The notes beneath the pieces are model-generated. The model was not told the DNA's origin. It did no database searches and worked only from the letters and a program-made list of their open reading frames with translations. DNA of 64,000 nucleotides from Microbacteriaceae bacterium. GTDB lineage: Bacteria; Actinomycetota; Actinomycetes; Actinomycetales; Microbacteriaceae. The DNA lies in contig SCRE01000005.1 of NCBI GenBank assembly GCA_004297935.1, forward strand, positions 124,001-188,000, read 5' to 3'. A program made the position numbers and the translations under genes. This document shows, piece by piece, positions 1-9,157 of the stretch (its first letter is position 1; each line of letters begins with the position of its first letter).

Positions 1-873
1 GCGTACGAGGCGTTGCGGGATGCCGGCGGCCGACTCGTCGGAGTGCCCGTCCTGGCCGACTTCGGCCCGGCGACGCCGGGTGCCGGAACCACGCTCGACG
101 GCTGGGATATGGCCGCTTTGGAGGCGTCGATCCGTCGCACGAGCCCCGTGCTTGCCTACGTGATGCCCGACTTCCAGAACCCAACCGGCCGCAGCATGTC
201 CGAGGAACTGCGCGTCCGATTGCTCGACGTCGCCGCCGGCCAGGGTACGGTCGTCGTCGCCGACGAGACGACGGCAGAGCTCGACATCGATCGGGCCGGT
301 CGCTTTCTGCCCCTGGCCGCATACGCGACCGGAAACCACAGCAGTGTCGTGTTGATCGGCTCGGCCAGCAAGAGCCTGTGGGGCGGGCTGCGGATCGGCT
401 GGATTCGCGCCGAAGCACCAATGATCCGGCGGCTCGCCGCCGTGCGCAGCGGAACCGACCTCGGCACTCCGATCCTTGAACAACTGATCGTCGCGCGACT
501 GCTGCCGGACGCCGAGCAGATCCGTGCGGAACGGGCGGTGCAGCTCGCGGCGGGGCGCGACGCGGTCGAGAGCAGGCTGGCGCGCGCGTTTCCCGACTGG
601 CACGTGCCGCGCGTGCATGGCGGTCTGGCGGCCTGGATCAACATCGATGTGCCGATGAGTTCTGCCCTCGCGTTGGCTGCGCGCAATCACGGTCTGCTGA
701 TCACAGCCGGTCCGCGCTTCGGCATCGACGGGGCGTTTGAGCGCTTCCTCCGGATGCCGATCACCGGGAGCGTCGATGAGGTGCAGCGGGCGGTCGCCGC
801 GCTGACACGGGCCTGGCCAGGGCTTGCGCAGCATCCGTTGCCCGATCCGGAGTACTTGGCAGCCGTGGTGTGA
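1..873 (+). CDS. MocR-type PLP-dependent regulator, C-terminal aminotransferase domain (5' truncated)
   Basis: This is the C-terminal part of a fold-type I PLP enzyme; the frame is open from base 1, so the ORF-track start at 13 is only an internal TTG. Visible features are the 'DFQNPTG' motif of class I aminotransferases, an aspartate in 'VVADETTAEL', and the PLP lysine in 'SASKSLWGGLRIGW'. These fit the aminotransferase half of GntR/MocR regulators, whose N-terminal winged helix would lie upstream of the window. Proteins of this family usually use PLP-amino acid adducts as signals rather than catalysing transamination. A stand-alone aminotransferase cannot be excluded because the N-terminus is missing. 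Confidence 0.8.
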   Translation, partial: AYEALRDAGGRLVGVPVLADFGPATPGAGTTLDGWDMAALEASIRRTSPVLAYVMPDFQNPTGRSMSEELRVRLLDVAAGQGTVVVADETTAELDIDRAGRFLPLAAYATGNHSSVVLIGSASKSLWGGLRIGWIRAEAPMIRRLAAVRSGTDLGTPILEQLIVARLLPDAEQIRAERAVQLAAGRDAVESRLARAFPDWHVPRVHGGLAAWINIDVPMSSALALAARNHGLLITAGPRFGIDGAFERFLRMPITGSVDEVQRAVAALTRAWPGLAQHPLPDPEYLAAVV

Positions 874-886
874 GCACGGCAGTGTC

Positions 887-936
887 GCTGTGGCATAAGT
901 GCTGCGGCATAAGTGCTGTGGCATAAGTGCTGCGGC
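887..936. repeat. 14-bp tandem repeat, about 3.5 copies
   Basis: The unit gctg(t/c)ggcataagt is repeated three times in full and once in part, directly after the MocR-type gene and before the RND gene. The copies alternate t and c at one position. No gene covers it, and I see no clear terminator or operator role. Confidence 0.85.
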
Positions 937-1072
937 GTCGGTGCAGGCACTGCAATGTTAGGCTCGCAACAACTGACGGCGCAGCCGACGCCATCCGTGG
1001 GTCCGTTGCGCACGGATTCGCTGCCCGTGGCATCCGCAGCCCGAGGCATGCGTCGCTTCCGAGGAGACCTCT

Positions 1073-4000
1073 GTGCACTTACTTGCCGTTCTGAGCATGA
1101 AGAACCGCGCGCTGATCGCCCTCGTGACGATCGTCGCGGCCGTCTTCGGCGGGTTCGCGCTCACCGGGCTCAAGCAGGAGCTGGCGCCATCGATTCAGTT
1201 CCCGCAGTTGGCGATCGTCACAAGCTACCCCGGTGCGTCGCCCGAGGTCGTCAACAACGATGTCAGCACACCGGTCGAGAAGGCGATCCAGGGTGTGCCC
1301 GATCTCGACAGCAGCTCCGCGGTGAGCAGCACGAACCAATCGCTGATCACGGCGAAGTTCAGCTATGGCACCGACCTGGCGACCGCCGAGCAGAAGCTCG
1401 ACCAGGCGATCAATCGCATCCAGTCGACCCTGCCGAGCGGGGTGACGCCGCAGGTATTCAGCGGGAGCATAGACGACCTGCCGGTCATTCAGCTCGCGGT
1501 CACCAGCAACGAAGACACGAAGACGCTCGGCGCCGACATCACCAGGTTGGCGCTTCCGGACATCCAAAAGGTGGAGGGTGTGAACGGAGCGCAGTTGATC
1601 GGAGCGATCGGCCAGCGTGTGACGATCACTCCGGATGCCGCCAAACTGGCCGCCGCCGGCCTCACCACCGCGTCGATCAAGACCGCCCTCGCACAGAACG
1701 GCGTGCTGCTGCCCGCCGGTTCGATCACCGAAGGCGGAAAGACCTACACGGTGCAGGCCGGCGAGAAGCTCAGCACGGTCGCCGACATCGCGGCACTTCC
1801 GCTGATCGGGCTCGCGCCGGCGAGGGCAACGGCTGGGAGCACGGCCGCGGGCGCCGGGATGGGCGCCGGGTCGGCGGCGCCGAGGACGATCGGCGACGTC
1901 GCATCCGTCGCTGAAACGGATGACCCGACCACCACGATCTCGCGGGTGAACGGCAGGCCCGCGCTGACGATCGCGGTCACGAAGCTGCCGAGCGCGAACA
2001 CCGTCGACGTGTCCAAGGGAGTTCGGGCCATCGAGTCAAGTCTCGAGTCGAAGCTCGGGCACGGCGCGAAGATCACCGTCGTGTTCGATCAGGCGCCGTT
2101 CATCCAGCAGTCGATCAGTTCCCTCGCGGAGGAGGGCCTGCTCGGTCTCGCCTTCGCGGTGATCGTGATCCTGGTGTTCCTGTTGTCGGTGCGGGCGACC
2201 CTGGTGACGGCGATCTCGATTCCGACCAGCGTGCTGATCACGTTCATCGTGATGCAAGCCACCGGATACACGCTCAACATCATCACGCTCGGCGGCCTGA
2301 CGATCGCCATCGGGCGGGTCGTCGACGACTCGATCGTCGTGATCGAGAACATCAAGCGACACCTGGTGCCCGGCGCCGATCGCGTTGTGACGATCATCCA
2401 CGCGGTGCGTGAGGTCGCCGGCGCGATCACCGCATCGACCATCACCACGGTCGCGGTCTTCCTGCCGATAGCGTTCGTCGGCGATGTCACGGGAGAGCTG
2501 TTCCGACCGTTCGCACTCACGGTGACGATCGCGCTATTGTCCTCGCTGCTGGTCGCTCTGACGATCGTTCCGGTGCTCGCGTACTGGTTCGTGCGCCCTC
2601 ATCCGCTGAAGCGACACGAGTCGGTGCCGGAGGATGATCCGACGTATCTGCCCGCAGCGGCCGGGCACGTCGATGAGCTCGAACACCCGTCTCGGCTGCA
2701 GCGCGGCTATCTGCCGATCATCCGCTGGACGCTGGGGCACTCGGTCTCGACCATCATCATCGCGGTGCTCGTTCTCGGCGGAACGATTGCGCTCGTGCCG
2801 CTGATGAAGACGAACTTCCTCGGCGAGACCGGGCAGAACACGCTGAGCATCACCCAGAAGCTCGCGCCGGGAACAAGCCTGCAAGCCCAGGATGACGCGG
2901 CGAGGGTGGTCGAGAAGAAGCTGATGGCCACTCCCGGCGTCAAGACCGTTCAGCTTTCGATCGGATCCAGTGGCAGCGCGCTGCGTGACGCGTTCACCGG
3001 CGGTGGTGGCGGCATCCAGTATTCGATCACCACGGCCGAGAGCGCGGACCAGGCGGCGCTGCAGTCGACGGTCGAAAAGGAGCTGAACGCGATTCCGGAT
3101 GCCGGAACCATCACCGTCGCGGCGTCCAGCGGGTTCGCGGGATCCAGCGATATCGAGGTCGACGTCTCCGCATCGACGAGTGCCGAGCTCGCCACGGCGA
3201 CGAACCGCATCGTCGACGCGGTGAAGAAGCTCGATTCGATCAAGCAGACCACGAGCAACCTCAGCGCGTCACTGCCGTACATCGCCGTCGTCATCGATCG
3301 TCAGAAGGCAGCGGAGGCCGGCCTCAGCGAGGTGGCCGTCGGCAGCATCGTCTCACAGGCCATGCAGCCGACGGCGATCGGCACCATCGCCATCGACAAC
3401 ACGACGCTGTCGATCTACCTACAGGATGCGGCGGACCCGACCACGACGGCAGCTTTGGCGGCGCTGCAGATTCCGACCGCGCGCGGTCCGGTCGCGCTGC
3501 ACACTCTGGCCGACGTCACTCGGACCACCGGTCCGGCCACGGTCACGACGCAGAAGGGGTTGCGCACGGCAGCGGTTTCCGCGACTCCGGCGACCGACAA
3601 TCTGGCCGTGTCGAATGCCGACGTGCAGAAGGCCCTCGACTCGACGAAACTGCCAGCAGGCGCCACGGCGACCATCGGCGGCGTGACGGCCAGCCAGTCG
3701 AGCGCCTTCTCGCAACTGGGCGTCGCTTTGCTCGCCGCCATCTTGATCGTGTACGTGGTGATGGTGGCGACCTTCCGTTCGCTGCGCCAGCCGCTGCTGT
3801 TGCTGATCTCGATTCCGTTCGCCGCAACGGGGGCGATCGCCCTGCAGGTGATCTCCGGGATCCCGCTCGGCGTCGCATCGCTGATCGGCGTGCTGATGCT
3901 GATCGGCATCGTCGTCACCAACGCGATCGTGCTCGTCGACCTGGTGAACCAGTATCGACGGCGCGGCATGACGGTTCCGGATGCCGTCGCGCACGGCTCG

Positions 4001-4297
4001 TCGCGCCGGTTGCGGCCGATTCTGATGACGGCGCTCGCCACGATCTTCGCGCTGCTGCCGATGGCGGTGGGGCTCACCGGGCATGGCGGCTTCATCTCGC
4101 AGCCGCTTGCGATCGTGGTGATCGGCGGGCTCGTCTCGTCAACGCTGATGACGCTGGTGGTGCTGCCGACGTTGTACAACCTGGTGGAGGGCGCCCGTGA
4201 GCGGCGGCTCGCGCGGCGTGCGGCGAAATCGGCGAAGGAGGCTGAAGCGGCGCCCGCGTTGGTCGAACTCGCAGCAGGAACGCGCCGCACGCGCTGA
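1073..4297 (+). CDS. RND-family efflux transporter permease (AcrB/SwrC-like)
   Basis: A 1074-residue inner-membrane pump of the HAE/RND type, which normally exports drugs or lipophilic molecules using the proton gradient. The GTG start is supported by AGGAG about 7 bases upstream. The protein has the expected duplicated architecture: a first membrane helix at about residues 12-33, a large extracytoplasmic loop, a helix bundle from about residue 353 with 'VVDDSIVVIENI', then a second loop and a second bundle with 'IGIVVTNAIVLVDLVNQ'. The length matches the family. No adaptor or outer-membrane partner lies nearby, as in Gram-positive SwrC/YerP-like pumps. A Gly/Ala-rich stretch near residues 245-265 looks like an expanded linker. 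The substrate is unknown. Confidence 0.93.
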   Translation: MHLLAVLSMKNRALIALVTIVAAVFGGFALTGLKQELAPSIQFPQLAIVTSYPGASPEVVNNDVSTPVEKAIQGVPDLDSSSAVSSTNQSLITAKFSYGTDLATAEQKLDQAINRIQSTLPSGVTPQVFSGSIDDLPVIQLAVTSNEDTKTLGADITRLALPDIQKVEGVNGAQLIGAIGQRVTITPDAAKLAAAGLTTASIKTALAQNGVLLPAGSITEGGKTYTVQAGEKLSTVADIAALPLIGLAPARATAGSTAAGAGMGAGSAAPRTIGDVASVAETDDPTTTISRVNGRPALTIAVTKLPSANTVDVSKGVRAIESSLESKLGHGAKITVVFDQAPFIQQSISSLAEEGLLGLAFAVIVILVFLLSVRATLVTAISIPTSVLITFIVMQATGYTLNIITLGGLTIAIGRVVDDSIVVIENIKRHLVPGADRVVTIIHAVREVAGAITASTITTVAVFLPIAFVGDVTGELFRPFALTVTIALLSSLLVALTIVPVLAYWFVRPHPLKRHESVPEDDPTYLPAAAGHVDELEHPSRLQRGYLPIIRWTLGHSVSTIIIAVLVLGGTIALVPLMKTNFLGETGQNTLSITQKLAPGTSLQAQDDAARVVEKKLMATPGVKTVQLSIGSSGSALRDAFTGGGGGIQYSITTAESADQAALQSTVEKELNAIPDAGTITVAASSGFAGSSDIEVDVSASTSAELATATNRIVDAVKKLDSIKQTTSNLSASLPYIAVVIDRQKAAEAGLSEVAVGSIVSQAMQPTAIGTIAIDNTTLSIYLQDAADPTTTAALAALQIPTARGPVALHTLADVTRTTGPATVTTQKGLRTAAVSATPATDNLAVSNADVQKALDSTKLPAGATATIGGVTASQSSAFSQLGVALLAAILIVYVVMVATFRSLRQPLLLLISIPFAATGAIALQVISGIPLGVASLIGVLMLIGIVVTNAIVLVDLVNQYRRRGMTVPDAVAHGSSRRLRPILMTALATIFALLPMAVGLTGHGGFISQPLAIVVIGGLVSSTLMTLVVLPTLYNLVEGARERRLARRAAKSAKEAEAAPALVELAAGTRRTR

Positions 4298-4353
4298 GGG
4301 ATTCGGCGAAGTCGGGCTGGACGGGCGCAGCCGCTGCGTGCATGATCGTCGCT

Positions 4354-4731
4354 ATGGAGATTCTGCAGGTTGCTCAGCATGCCGATGATCTCGATCGGGC
4401 CGCCGCGTTCTACGAACTCTTGCTGGGCAGCAAGCCCGCAGCGCGATTCGATCCACCGGGCCTGTTGTTCTTCAACGTGGGGCGCTCGCGATTGCTGCTC
4501 GAGCGTGAGGCGGCATCCGCTCTGGTCTACCTGGAAGTCGACGACGTCGTCGCTCGCGTCGATGAGCTGCACGTGCTCGGTGTCGAGATCGTCGACGAAC
4601 CGCGCGTGATCTTCACCCACACCGACGACAGCCTCGGCCCGGCCGGAACCGATGAGTGGATGGCGTTCATCCGTGATAGCGAGGGCAACACGGTCGGCCT
4701 CGTCAGTCATGAGCCGCGGCACGACCCGTAG
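4354..4731 (+). CDS. VOC-fold (glyoxalase/bleomycin-resistance-like) protein
   Basis: A small single-domain protein of about 125 residues. 'MEILQVAQHADDLDRAAAFYE' at the N-terminus and 'DEWMAFIRDSEGNTVGL' near the C-terminus are characteristic of the VOC superfamily, whose members bind a metal through paired beta-alpha-beta-beta-beta modules. I chose the ATG at 4354 because homologues begin at this strand and the preceding 'catgatcgtcgct' resembles the -10 region of a leaderless actinobacterial gene; the track start at 4342 is the alternative. The gene stands alone between the RND pump and the convergent hutI. The substrate cannot be assigned. Confidence 0.85.
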   Translation: MEILQVAQHADDLDRAAAFYELLLGSKPAARFDPPGLLFFNVGRSRLLLEREAASALVYLEVDDVVARVDELHVLGVEIVDEPRVIFTHTDDSLGPAGTDEWMAFIRDSEGNTVGLVSHEPRHDP

Positions 4732-4787
4732 TCACCCGTCAGACCGCAGTTACGGCGCGGCCGGCCGTCGTGTCGCGACAGCACCGG

Positions 4788-5975
4788 TCACCCTGTGAGC
4801 ACGCCGTCCTTCCACACGCGCCTGACCAGCGGCACACCCGGCCGGTAGGCGAGGTGCAGATAGCTCGGTGCCGCCAGTTCCACCAGGTCGGCGCGGGTAC
4901 CGGGCTCGATGCGGCCGATGTCGGTGCGGCGAAGCGCCGCGGCGCCGCCGGCGGTCGCGGCCCAGAGCGCCTCGGCCGACGTCATGCGCATGTCGCGCAC
5001 CGCGATAGCGATGCAGAACGGCATCGACGACGTGAACGACGACCCCGGATTGCAATCGCTGGCCAGTGCCACGGTGACACCGGCGTCGATCAGGCGGCGA
5101 GCATCCGGATAGGGATGCCGTGTCGAGAATTCGACGCCGGCCAGCAGGGTGGCGACCGTGTTCGAACCGGCCAAGGCAGCGACATCACCGTCGGTCAGAT
5201 AGGTGCAGTGGTCGACGCTGGCCGCGTTCAGCTCGACTGCGAGCTGAACTCCGGGACCGGCACCGAGCTGGCTCGCATGCATCCGGATACCGAGCCCGCG
5301 CTCGGCGCCGGCCGTCAGGATACGTCTGCTCTGCTCCGGCGTGAACGCCCCGGATTCGCAGAACACATCGATCCAGCGCGCCGACGGTGCACACGCGTCG
5401 AGCATGTCGCCGACGACGAGATCGACGTAGCCGTCTGGATCATCCGCGAACTCCGGCGGCACGACGTGCGCGCCGAGGAAGGTGACCTCCTCGGTCACCG
5501 TGGCGGCGAGTTCGAGCAGACGACGCTCGTCGGCGACGGTCAGCCCGTAACCGCTCTTGATTTCGACCGTGGTCGTGCCTTGAGCGCGCATTTCCGCGAT
5601 CAGCACGGTCAGCCGGGCGAGCAGCTCGTCATCGGATGCCGCCCGCGTGGCCCGCACCGTACTGCGTATGCCGCCAGCGGTATATGGCGAACCGTCCATG
5701 CGCGCTTCGAATTCGGCCGAGCGATCCCCGGCGAACACGATGTGGCTGTGACTGTCGACGAAGCCCGGGATCATGGCCGCGCCGTGCAGGCTCGTGACGG
5801 TGTCGGCGACGGGTGCGGATGCTTCTGCATCGGCGCGCGAGCCGACCCAGGTGACCCGCCCGTCGTCGATGAGCACCGCGGCATCCGTCACGATGCCCAG
5901 TGCTGAGCCGTCGCCGGGGCTGTTCGGGTCGTTGGTGACGAGTTGGCCGATGTCGGTGATGAGTTCGGTGGGCAT
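4788..5975 (-). CDS. hutI: Imidazolonepropionase
   Basis: A 395-residue amidohydrolase-superfamily enzyme that hydrolyses 4-imidazolone-5-propanoate to N-formimidoyl-L-glutamate, the third step of histidine degradation. Seen in the sequence: '[15 protein letters not shown]' (metal-binding HxH), 'EIKSGYGL', 'AHVVPPEF', a 'DHCTYL' segment and a late 'ASDCNPGS' aspartate motif. The start at 5975 (MPTEL) has AGGAGG about 9 bases upstream; the track ORF of 523 residues reads back through a palindromic repeat and is too long. It follows hutU on the same strand with a 142-base gap that holds repeat element A, so the two genes probably form one operon controlled by the operator before hutU. Confidence 0.96.
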   Translation of the reverse strand: MPTELITDIGQLVTNDPNSPGDGSALGIVTDAAVLIDDGRVTWVGSRADAEASAPVADTVTSLHGAAMIPGFVDSHSHIVFAGDRSAEFEARMDGSPYTAGGIRSTVRATRAASDDELLARLTVLIAEMRAQGTTTVEIKSGYGLTVADERRLLELAATVTEEVTFLGAHVVPPEFADDPDGYVDLVVGDMLDACAPSARWIDVFCESGAFTPEQSRRILTAGAERGLGIRMHASQLGAGPGVQLAVELNAASVDHCTYLTDGDVAALAGSNTVATLLAGVEFSTRHPYPDARRLIDAGVTVALASDCNPGSSFTSSMPFCIAIAVRDMRMTSAEALWAATAGGAAALRRTDIGRIEPGTRADLVELAAPSYLHLAYRPGVPLVRRVWKDGVLTG

Positions 5976-6002
5976 GTGGTCATCCTCCTCCTGCGGGCGC
6001 CG

Positions 6003-6108
6003 GTGGTCGAGTAGCGAGCGTGCGAGCGTATCGAGACTTCGCAGGACTACGGGATCGGTATGGGTATGGGTCTCGATACACTCGCTGGCGCTCGTTACTC
6101 GACCACCG
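6003..6108. repeat. Palindromic element family 1, copy A
   Basis: The left arm ggtcgagtagcgagcg...gtatcgagac and the right arm ggtctcgatacactcg...ttactcgaccacc are inverted repeats around a short unique centre. The copy fills the hutU-hutI gap. As RNA it would form a long hairpin, so it could affect expression between the two genes, but that is inference. Confidence 0.9.
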
Positions 6109-6117
6109 GTACGGGGG

Positions 6118-7785
6118 CTAGTCGACCGGCGGAATCTCGAGCATGGGCACACGCAGGCCGCGTTCGCGGGCGATCTCGGTCGCGTGCTCATAGCCGGCGT
6201 CGACATGGCGCATGACCCCGGTGCCGGGATCGTTGACGAGCACCCGCGCGAGCTTCTCGGCGGCGAGCGGAGTGCCATCCGCAACCGTGACCTGGCCGGC
6301 GTGGATGGAGCGGCCGATGCCGACGCCGCCGCCGTGATGGATCGATACCCAGGTTGCACCGGATGCCGTGTTCAGCAGCGCGTTCAGCAGCGGCCAGTCG
6401 GCGATCGCATCCGAGCCGTCCTTCATGCCCTCGGTCTCGCGATACGGGGAGGCGACGGAGCCGGAGTCGAGGTGGTCGCGGCCGATCACGATCGGTGCGG
6501 AGATCTCTCCAGACGCGACCAGCTCGTTGAACTTCAGACCGGCGAGATGGCGCTCCTGGTAGCCGAGCCAGCAGATGCGCGCCGGCAGTCCTTCGAAGTG
6601 CACCTTCTCCTGCGCCTGGGTGATCCAGCGGCGCAGATGCTCGTCCTCGGGAAACAGCTCGAGAATCGCGCGGTCGGTCGCCGCAATGTCGGCCGGGTCA
6701 CCGGAGAGGGCAGCCCAGCGGAACGGGCCCTTGCCCTCTTCGAACAGCGGGCGGATGTATGCGGGCACGAACCCCGGGAACTCGAATGCGCGCTCGAAGC
6801 CACCGAGCTTCGCCTCAGCGCGGATCGAGTTGCCGTAATCGAAGACCTCGGCGCCGGCATCCTGGAACGCGACCATCGCGGCGACCTGGGCGGCCATCGA
6901 TGCGCGGGCTTTGGCGGTGAAGCCTTCAGGGTCTGCGGCGGCAGCCTCGTGCCATTCTTCGACGGAGATGCCGATGGGCAGGTAGCTGAGCGGGTCATGC
7001 GCGCTCGTCTGGTCGGTGACGATGTCGATCGGCGTGCCGCGTCTCAGCAGCTCGGGGAACACCGTCGCCGCATTGCCGACGAGCCCGACGGACAGCGCCC
7101 GCCGCTCACCCTTCGCAGCGGTAACACGTGCGATCGCGTCGTCCAGGTCGTCGGTGAGCTCGTCGAGGTAGCCGTGGTCGACGCGACGCTGGAGGCGGTC
7201 GCGGTCGACGTCCACGATGAGAACGACGCCCTCGTTCATCGTCACAGCCAAGGGTTGAGCGCCGCCCATGCCGCCGCATCCGCCGGTCAAAGTGAGCGTG
7301 CCGGCGAGGCTGCCGTCGAACCTTTTGTCCGCGATCGCAGCGAACGTCTCATAGGTGCCCTGCAGTATGCCCTGGGTGCCGATGTAGATCCAGCTGCCCG
7401 CGGTCATCTGGCCGTACATCGTGAGGCCGAGTTCTTCGAGTCGGCGGAATTCGGGCCAGGTGGCCCAGTCCGGCACGAGGTTCGAGTTGGCGATGAGCAC
7501 GCGCGGCGCCCATTCGTGCGTGCGGAACACGCCGACCGGCTTGCCGGACTGCACGAGCAGCGTCTCATCCGATTCGAGTGTGGTGAGCGTGCGGATGATC
7601 GCGTCGTAGGCGTCCCAGCTGCGGGCGGCGCGGCCGGTGCCGCCGTAGACGACGAGGTCGTCGGGGCGCTCGGCGACCTCCGGGTCGAGGTTGTTCATCA
7701 GCATCCGCATGGGAGCCTCGGTCTGCCAGGTTTTGGCCGTCAGAGTGGTGCCTCGTGGTGCGCGTACGGCGCGTGATGTAGCCAT
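6118..7785 (-). CDS. hutU: Urocanate hydratase
   Basis: A 555-residue NAD-dependent enzyme that adds water to urocanate to give imidazolonepropionate. The NAD-binding signature '[14 protein letters not shown]' is at about residues 167-180, and the catalytic-cysteine region '[17 protein letters not shown]' is present near residue 410. I chose the ATG at 7785 because it gives the usual family length and a normal N-terminus (MATSRAV); the 40-residue extension in the ORF track is low-complexity. No good ribosome-binding site is visible there, so the mRNA may be leaderless. The IclR-type palindrome at 7838 lies about 50 bases upstream. The terminal 'PPVD' plus stop lies right beside repeat element A. 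Confidence 0.96.
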   Translation of the reverse strand: MATSRAVRAPRGTTLTAKTWQTEAPMRMLMNNLDPEVAERPDDLVVYGGTGRAARSWDAYDAIIRTLTTLESDETLLVQSGKPVGVFRTHEWAPRVLIANSNLVPDWATWPEFRRLEELGLTMYGQMTAGSWIYIGTQGILQGTYETFAAIADKRFDGSLAGTLTLTGGCGGMGGAQPLAVTMNEGVVLIVDVDRDRLQRRVDHGYLDELTDDLDDAIARVTAAKGERRALSVGLVGNAATVFPELLRRGTPIDIVTDQTSAHDPLSYLPIGISVEEWHEAAAADPEGFTAKARASMAAQVAAMVAFQDAGAEVFDYGNSIRAEAKLGGFERAFEFPGFVPAYIRPLFEEGKGPFRWAALSGDPADIAATDRAILELFPEDEHLRRWITQAQEKVHFEGLPARICWLGYQERHLAGLKFNELVASGEISAPIVIGRDHLDSGSVASPYRETEGMKDGSDAIADWPLLNALLNTASGATWVSIHHGGGVGIGRSIHAGQVTVADGTPLAAEKLARVLVNDPGTGVMRHVDAGYEHATEIARERGLRVPMLEIPPVD

Positions 7786-7837
7786 ACCAACAGCACACAC
7801 GAGAGCGGATGCCGCGGCAACCGCACCCGCGCGCCTT

Positions 7838-7857
7838 CTGTCCGGTATCTCGGACGA
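7838..7857. promoter_or_regulatory. Predicted hut operator upstream of hutU
   Basis: The sequence CTGTCCGGTATCTCGGACGA is a near palindrome and matches 15 of 20 positions of the palindrome between hutH and the IclR gene at 15976. It sits about 50 bases before the hutU start. A shared site at the two hut promoters suggests binding by the IclR-family protein encoded at 16031. Confidence 0.6.
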
Positions 7858-7934
7858 GCAGCGTGTCCGCGGTCTTCGCGCTGGACTCACACCGCCTTCA
7901 CGCACGCCGGGTCCGCGCCGCCTTCACGCAACCG

Positions 7935-8019
7935 TCACGCTGAACCGGAGTTTGACGATGTCCCGGATTGGCAGCCGGTTGCCGGCCCGAGTTGGCGCGC
8001 AATCTCCGGTTCAGCGTGA
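7935..8019. repeat. Palindromic element family 2, copy 1
   Basis: The 16-base arms TCACGCTGAACCGGAG and CTCCGGTTCAGCGTGA are perfect inverted repeats about 53 bases apart. The centre contains GGCAGCCGGTTGCC, which recurs inside the related element near 53920. It lies in the 265-base gap between the hutU start and the end of the LysR gene, which otherwise holds only the hutU promoter region. Confidence 0.85.
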
Positions 8020-8050
8020 GCAACGTGGCACGTTTGGGGGCCGTCGATAC

Positions 8051-9085
8051 TCAGCGCAGGCTTCCGGCGGCGACCGCAGCGATTTCGTCGGCGACCGCTG
8101 CGAGCAACTGAGAATGCAGCCGCCATTGTTGCCAGTACAGCGGCACCCGGATGTCGTCCTCGCCGATCGCGACCAACTCACCGGCCGCTTCCAACTCTCC
8201 GATCTGCGCAGCAGGGAGCATGCCCCAGCCGAAGCCGAGCCGCACTGCGCTGAAGAACTCGCTCGAGGCCGGGATGAAGTGGCGCGGCGGTGCGGGCGGC
8301 CCGCCGCCGCGTTCGCCTGTCTCACCGCTGCGCTCACTCAACCCGTCGCCGCGCTCGGCCGGCTCGCTGCCCTGCCCGCCCGTCGCGGCATGTCGCCGCA
8401 GGTAGCGGTCCTGGAGGTCGTCGCTGCGGTCGTAAATGACGACCGGCGCAACGCGCAGGGCGGATGCCGTCACCCCGTTCGCAAACCATCGTGTCGCGAA
8501 CTCGGGGCTGGCCATCGGGCGGTACCGCATCCGCCCGAGCGGGCGCACAATGCATCCTTGCACCGGCTCGGAGACCGAGGTGATCGCTGCCATGACACTG
8601 CCATCGCGCAGCCGGGCGGTCGAATGGTCCTGATCCTCCCGGAAGACGTCGAAGACCACGCGCTGGGTCGATGCGACTCGCGCCAGCGCGGGCAGCGCCC
8701 AGGTGGCGAGTGAGTCGGAGTTGATGACGAGAGGGATCGAGGTGAAGGGGCCGGCAGCATCCGCATTGCCGAGGTTGGCATTCGCTGGGCCCGCTGCATC
8801 CGACACCGCAGTGCTCGCGGTGCTCGCGTCGACGCCGAGCGCGCGCGCCGTCTCGTCTTCGAGCAGCGTCACCTGGCGGGCAAGTCGCAGAACAGCCTCG
8901 CCCGATTCAGTGACGCGCACGGGTTTGACGCGCTGCAACAGCACCCGCCCGACGGCGCCCTCGAGCGCTTTGATGCGCTGGCTGATGGCCGACGGCGTGA
9001 CGCGAAGCTGCTGTGCGGCTGCGTCGAACGTGCCGCCGTCGACGACGGCTACGAAGGCGCGGAGCTGGTCCAGTTGCAGTTCCAT
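8051..9085 (-). CDS. ArgP/LysG-like LysR-family regulator of amino-acid export
   Basis: A LysR regulator with an N-terminal winged helix ('LDQLRAFVAVVDGGTFDAAA', 'TPSAISQRIKALE') and an ArgP-type effector domain ('VINSDSLATWALPAL', 'DLQDRYLRR', 'GFGWGMLPAAQIG'). It is divergent from a LysE-family exporter, the classic LysG-LysE/ArgP-ArgO pairing in which basic amino acids or their analogues trigger export. The start MELQLDQ at 9085 or the adjacent ATG at 9088 fits the family. Two regions look expanded compared with ordinary ArgP: about 20 Ala/Asn-rich residues before 'IPLVINSDS' and about 35 Gly/Glu/Pro-rich residues before 'PPRHFIP'. Both lie in loops and neither breaks the frame. Confidence 0.9.
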   Translation of the reverse strand: MELQLDQLRAFVAVVDGGTFDAAAQQLRVTPSAISQRIKALEGAVGRVLLQRVKPVRVTESGEAVLRLARQVTLLEDETARALGVDASTASTAVSDAAGPANANLGNADAAGPFTSIPLVINSDSLATWALPALARVASTQRVVFDVFREDQDHSTARLRDGSVMAAITSVSEPVQGCIVRPLGRMRYRPMASPEFATRWFANGVTASALRVAPVVIYDRSDDLQDRYLRRHAATGGQGSEPAERGDGLSERSGETGERGGGPPAPPRHFIPASSEFFSAVRLGFGWGMLPAAQIGELEAAGELVAIGEDDIRVPLYWQQWRLHSQLLAAVADEIAAVAAGSLR

Positions 9086-9120
9086 CATTAGCAATACTAA
9101 TGCATCCGTAGAAACATTAG
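9086..9120. promoter_or_regulatory. Predicted LysR operator with three CATTAG half-sites
   Basis: The divergent region contains CATTAG at 9086, CTAATG at 9097 and CATTAG at 9115. They form two overlapping inverted repeats with 5-base and 12-base spacers. This arrangement between a LysR gene and its target is typical of autoregulated divergent LysR promoters. The first half-site overlaps the LysR start codon. Confidence 0.6.
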
Positions 9121-9157
9121 CTAGTATGAATACACATTGCTCTCTAGAGTCGAGGTC

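Noticed and set aside
887-936. Possible CRISPR array
   Set aside because: Units of 14 bp are directly adjacent with no spacers, so it is a plain tandem repeat.
5773-7776. Plus-strand 667-residue ORF over hutI and hutU
   Set aside because: It is antisense to two certain hut enzymes.
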